Shown here in pieces: positions 61,656 through 64,000 of a stretch of 64,000 bases of DNA (position 1 is the first letter of the stretch; each line of letters starts with the position of its first letter). Source of the DNA: Rhodococcus sp. BP22 (GTDB lineage: Bacteria > Actinomycetota > Actinomycetes > Mycobacteriales > Mycobacteriaceae). The position numbers and the translations under genes were made by a program. Below the pieces are notes generated by a model. That model did not search any database. It saw nothing but the letters and a program-made list of their open reading frames with translations, and had not been told where the DNA came from. The stretch lies in NCBI RefSeq assembly GCF_014281965.1, contig NZ_JACFTB010000003.1:186001-250000 (forward strand). The letters are read 5' to 3'.

Positions 61656-61841
61656 TGGACGTTGCGCTGGGTGCCTCCTGTCCACCTCTCGATTGCTGTG
61701 CTGCGAAGTGATTACTTCGTCGGTGTTGTGATGGGGATTCGTTCGGGTTGTGACCAGCGAATTCGCCCCACATTAAGCAAGCAGATACAGCGGCGGTCGC
61801 ACTGCACGAGCGGCCCGCGTGAGGTGCTGGAAGGACGCATC

Positions 61842-64000
61842 TTGGCAGTCTCTAGCCAGACCAAGGCAGTTGTCGGAACACCGGGAGCCCCGAGGAGGGT
61901 TTCGTTCGCGAATATTCGCGAGCCGTTGGAGGTACCCGGTCTCCTAGATGTACAGACGGACTCTTTCGAATGGCTGGTAGGTGCGCAGAGTTGGCGCGAC
62001 CGTGCCGCCGCGCGCGGAGACAGTGGTGTCTCCGGCGGTCTCGAGGACATCCTGACCGAGCTGTCCCCGATCGAGGACTTCTCGGGCTCTATGTCCCTTT
62101 CCTTCTCTGATCCACGGTTCGACGAGGTCAAGGCCTCGATGGACGAGTGCAAAGACAAGGACATGACGTACGCGGCGCCATTGTTCGTGACGGCCGAGTT
62201 CATCAACAACAACACCGGTGAGATCAAAAGCCAGACGGTCTTCATGGGTGATTTCCCCATGATGACCGGCAAGGGCACGTTCATTATCAACGGCACCGAG
62301 CGTGTCGTCGTCTCCCAGCTCGTCCGCTCTCCAGGCGTCTACTTCGATCATTCGGTCGACAAGACGACGGAGAAGGACCTGCACAGCGTCAAGGTCATTC
62401 CTGGTCGCGGTGCCTGGTTGGAGTTCGACGTAGACAAGCGCGACACCGTCGGTGTTCGTATCGACCGTAAGCGTCGCCAGCCCGTCACGGTGCTGCTGAA
62501 GGCTCTCGGCTGGTCCACGGAGCAGATCACGGAGCGCTTCGGCTTCTCCGAGATCCTCATGGCCACGCTGGAGAAGGACAACACAGCCGGTACCGACGAG
62601 GCGCTTCTCGATATCTACCGCAAGTTGCGTCCGGGCGAGCCGCCCACGAAGGAGAGCGCGCAGACGCTCCTGGAGAACTTGTTCTTCAAGGACAAGCGCT
62701 ACGACCTCGCTCGCGTGGGTCGTTACAAGATCAACAAGAAGCTCGGCCTCAATGCAGGTCAGCCGATCGTCGCTTCGACGCTCACTGAAGAAGACATCGT
62801 CGCCACCATCGAGTACCTCGTGCGTTTGCACGCAGGTGACACCTCGATGACGGCACCGGATGGTGTCGAGGTTCCCGTCGAGGTCGACGATATCGACCAC
62901 TTCGGTAACCGTCGTCTCCGTACCGTCGGTGAGCTGATTCAGAACCAGATCCGCGTGGGGCTTTCCCGCATGGAGCGCGTCGTTCGTGAACGTATGACGA
63001 CTCAGGATGTCGAGGCCATCACGCCGCAGACCCTGATCAACATCCGTCCCGTCGTCGCCGCGATCAAGGAGTTCTTCGGAACCTCCCAGCTGTCGCAGTT
63101 CATGGACCAGAACAACCCGCTGTCGGGTCTGACGCACAAGCGTCGCCTGTCGGCTCTCGGACCGGGTGGTCTCTCTCGTGAGCGCGCCGGCCTCGAGGTC
63201 CGTGACGTTCACCCGTCGCACTACGGCCGTATGTGCCCCATCGAGACCCCTGAAGGCCCGAACATCGGCCTGATCGGTTCGCTGTCGGTATACGCACGGG
63301 TCAATCCGTTCGGCTTCATCGAGACCCCGTACCGCAAGGTCGTCGACGGTCAGGTCACCGACGATGTCGATTACCTGACGGCCGATGAAGAGGATCGCCA
63401 CACGCTCGCACAGGCCAACGCGCCTCTGGACGACAGCGACCATTTCGTCGAGGACAAGATTCTTGTTCGCCGTAAGGGTGGCGAGGTCGAGTTCGTGTCG
63501 TCTTCGGACATCGACTACATGGACGTTTCACCGCGCCAGATGGTCTCGGTCGCAACCGCGATGATTCCGTTCCTCGAGCACGACGATGCCAACCGTGCCC
63601 TGATGGGTGCGAACATGCAGCGTCAGGCTGTTCCGCTGGTACGCAGCGAATCGCCGATCGTCGGTACCGGCATGGAACTGCGCGCCGCAGTCGATGCAGG
63701 CGACGTCGTGATCAGCGAAATGACCGGTGTGGTCGAAGAGGTCTCCGCCGACTACGTCACGGTCATGGCCGACGACGGTAGCCGCAAGACCTACCGGATG
63801 CGCAAGTTTGCGCGTTCCAACCAGGGCACGTGTGCCAACCAGCGTCCGATCGTGGACGAGGGTCAGCGCGTCGAGTCCGGTCAGGTCCTCGCCGACGGCC
63901 CATGCACCGAAGACGGTGAAATGGCGCTCGGCAAGAACCTGCTCGTGGCGATCATGCCGTGGGAAGGCCACAACTACGAGGACGCGATCATTCTTTCGCA
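61842..64000 (+). CDS. rpoB: RNA polymerase beta subunit (5' part; continues beyond window)
   Basis: The frame runs to the right edge (719 complete codons) and matches actinobacterial RpoB throughout, e.g. [20 protein letters not shown] near the N-terminus, [20 protein letters not shown] and [21 protein letters not shown] prefer the TTG at 61842 ([11 protein letters not shown]) because GGAAGGA lies six bases upstream; a GTG at 61824 (VLEGRI) is the alternative. The rifampicin pocket segment (63078-63159) carries [20 protein letters not shown] and KRRLSALGP, identical to sensitive M. tuberculosis, including the Asp, His and Ser positions often changed in resistance. The protein forms half of the catalytic cleft of RNA polymerase. 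Confidence 0.96.
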   Translation, partial: MAVSSQTKAVVGTPGAPRRVSFANIREPLEVPGLLDVQTDSFEWLVGAQSWRDRAAARGDSGVSGGLEDILTELSPIEDFSGSMSLSFSDPRFDEVKASMDECKDKDMTYAAPLFVTAEFINNNTGEIKSQTVFMGDFPMMTGKGTFIINGTERVVVSQLVRSPGVYFDHSVDKTTEKDLHSVKVIPGRGAWLEFDVDKRDTVGVRIDRKRRQPVTVLLKALGWSTEQITERFGFSEILMATLEKDNTAGTDEALLDIYRKLRPGEPPTKESAQTLLENLFFKDKRYDLARVGRYKINKKLGLNAGQPIVASTLTEEDIVATIEYLVRLHAGDTSMTAPDGVEVPVEVDDIDHFGNRRLRTVGELIQNQIRVGLSRMERVVRERMTTQDVEAITPQTLINIRPVVAAIKEFFGTSQLSQFMDQNNPLSGLTHKRRLSALGPGGLSRERAGLEVRDVHPSHYGRMCPIETPEGPNIGLIGSLSVYARVNPFGFIETPYRKVVDGQVTDDVDYLTADEEDRHTLAQANAPLDDSDHFVEDKILVRRKGGEVEFVSSSDIDYMDVSPRQMVSVATAMIPFLEHDDANRALMGANMQRQAVPLVRSESPIVGTGMELRAAVDAGDVVISEMTGVVEEVSADYVTVMADDGSRKTYRMRKFARSNQGTCANQRPIVDEGQRVESGQVLADGPCTEDGEMALGKNLLVAIMPWEGHNYEDAIILS

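Larger units (their letters stand above)
61249..61841. other. 593-base intergenic region before rpoB
   Basis: The region contains two related units (TGAATGGCGCACCCAAG at 61328 and TGAATGGCACATCGAAG at 61358), an 11-base tandem repeat (61420-61452) and a promoter-like pair near 61627-61655. Open frames here are Arg/Cys-rich and do not look like real proteins. It probably holds the rpoB promoters and a leader of about 180 bases. Confidence 0.5.

Noticed and set aside
61327..61731. 134-codon plus-strand frame before rpoB
   Set aside because: Rich in Arg, Cys and Ser, without a ribosome binding site; it runs through tandem repeats and the candidate promoter, so it is not a likely gene.
61944..63443. 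499-codon minus-strand frame over rpoB
   Set aside because: Antisense of strongly conserved rpoB, with Asp/Val/Leu-rich composition typical of mirrored high-GC codons. No domain was recognised.

Overview
The window looks like a chromosomal core segment of a mycolic-acid actinobacterium of the Nocardiaceae, most probably Rhodococcus. I base this on moderately high GC, frequent GTG/TTG starts, and gene order that matches the Mycobacterium tuberculosis Rv0542c-Rv0563 and Rv0634-Rv0667 regions as I remember them. Family-level support comes from hadA-hadB, a complete mce operon, MenJ, BldC and DUF3349/DUF4229/DUF2505/DUF6918 proteins. There is no rRNA, prophage, insertion sequence or CRISPR array.

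Layout. 1-3.2 kb: end of a MinD-like ATPase gene, a small membrane protein, bldC, and a DUF4229-cds1 (cysteine desulfhydrase-like) pair. 3.3-8.4 kb: pepN, a small four-helix membrane protein, menA and a membrane-anchored Hsp70-like protein. 8.5-13.1 kb: an accessory catabolic block on the minus strand (NTF2-like, SDR, HsaA-like flavin monooxygenase, ketosteroid-isomerase-like protein, IclR regulator). 13.2-35 kb: the menaquinone region (menE at the end of a pitA operon, menB, a hotdog thioesterase overlapping menC, menD, menG, menJ, polyprenyl diphosphate synthase), interleaved with c-di-GMP enzymes (GAF-EAL and GGDEF proteins) and DUF proteins. 35.4-36.9 kb: htpX and yajQ. 37.0-46.4 kb: tRNA-Tyr, -Thr, -Met, rpmG, hadA, hadB, tRNA-Trp, secE, nusG, rplK, rplA, two hydrolases on the other strand, then rplJ-rplL behind a long structured leader. 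46.7-58.5 kb: mceG and a complete mce operon (two YrbE permeases, MceA-F, two Mce-associated proteins), joined by 1-4 nt overlaps over most of its length. 58.7-61.2 kb: an 853-residue fusion of a class III aminotransferase with a cyanobacterial-AAR-like acyl-thioester reductase domain. 61.8 kb to the end: the first 719 codons of rpoB.

How the parts work together. MenA, MenE, MenB, MenC, MenD, MenG, MenJ and a polyprenyl synthase give most of a menaquinone pathway; MenF and MenH are not in the window, and the hotdog protein is a good candidate for the DHNA-CoA thioesterase step. PitA sits beside an 11-nt direct repeat resembling a PHO box. MceG with YrbE/Mce forms a lipid-import ABC system. 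The most novel candidate is the aminotransferase-reductase fusion, whose domains together could turn an acyl thioester into a fatty amine. Other items worth attention are a small dispersed repeat that supplies stop codons at two gene ends, a 14-bp perfect palindrome upstream of a CocE-type hydrolase, and several strong hairpins.
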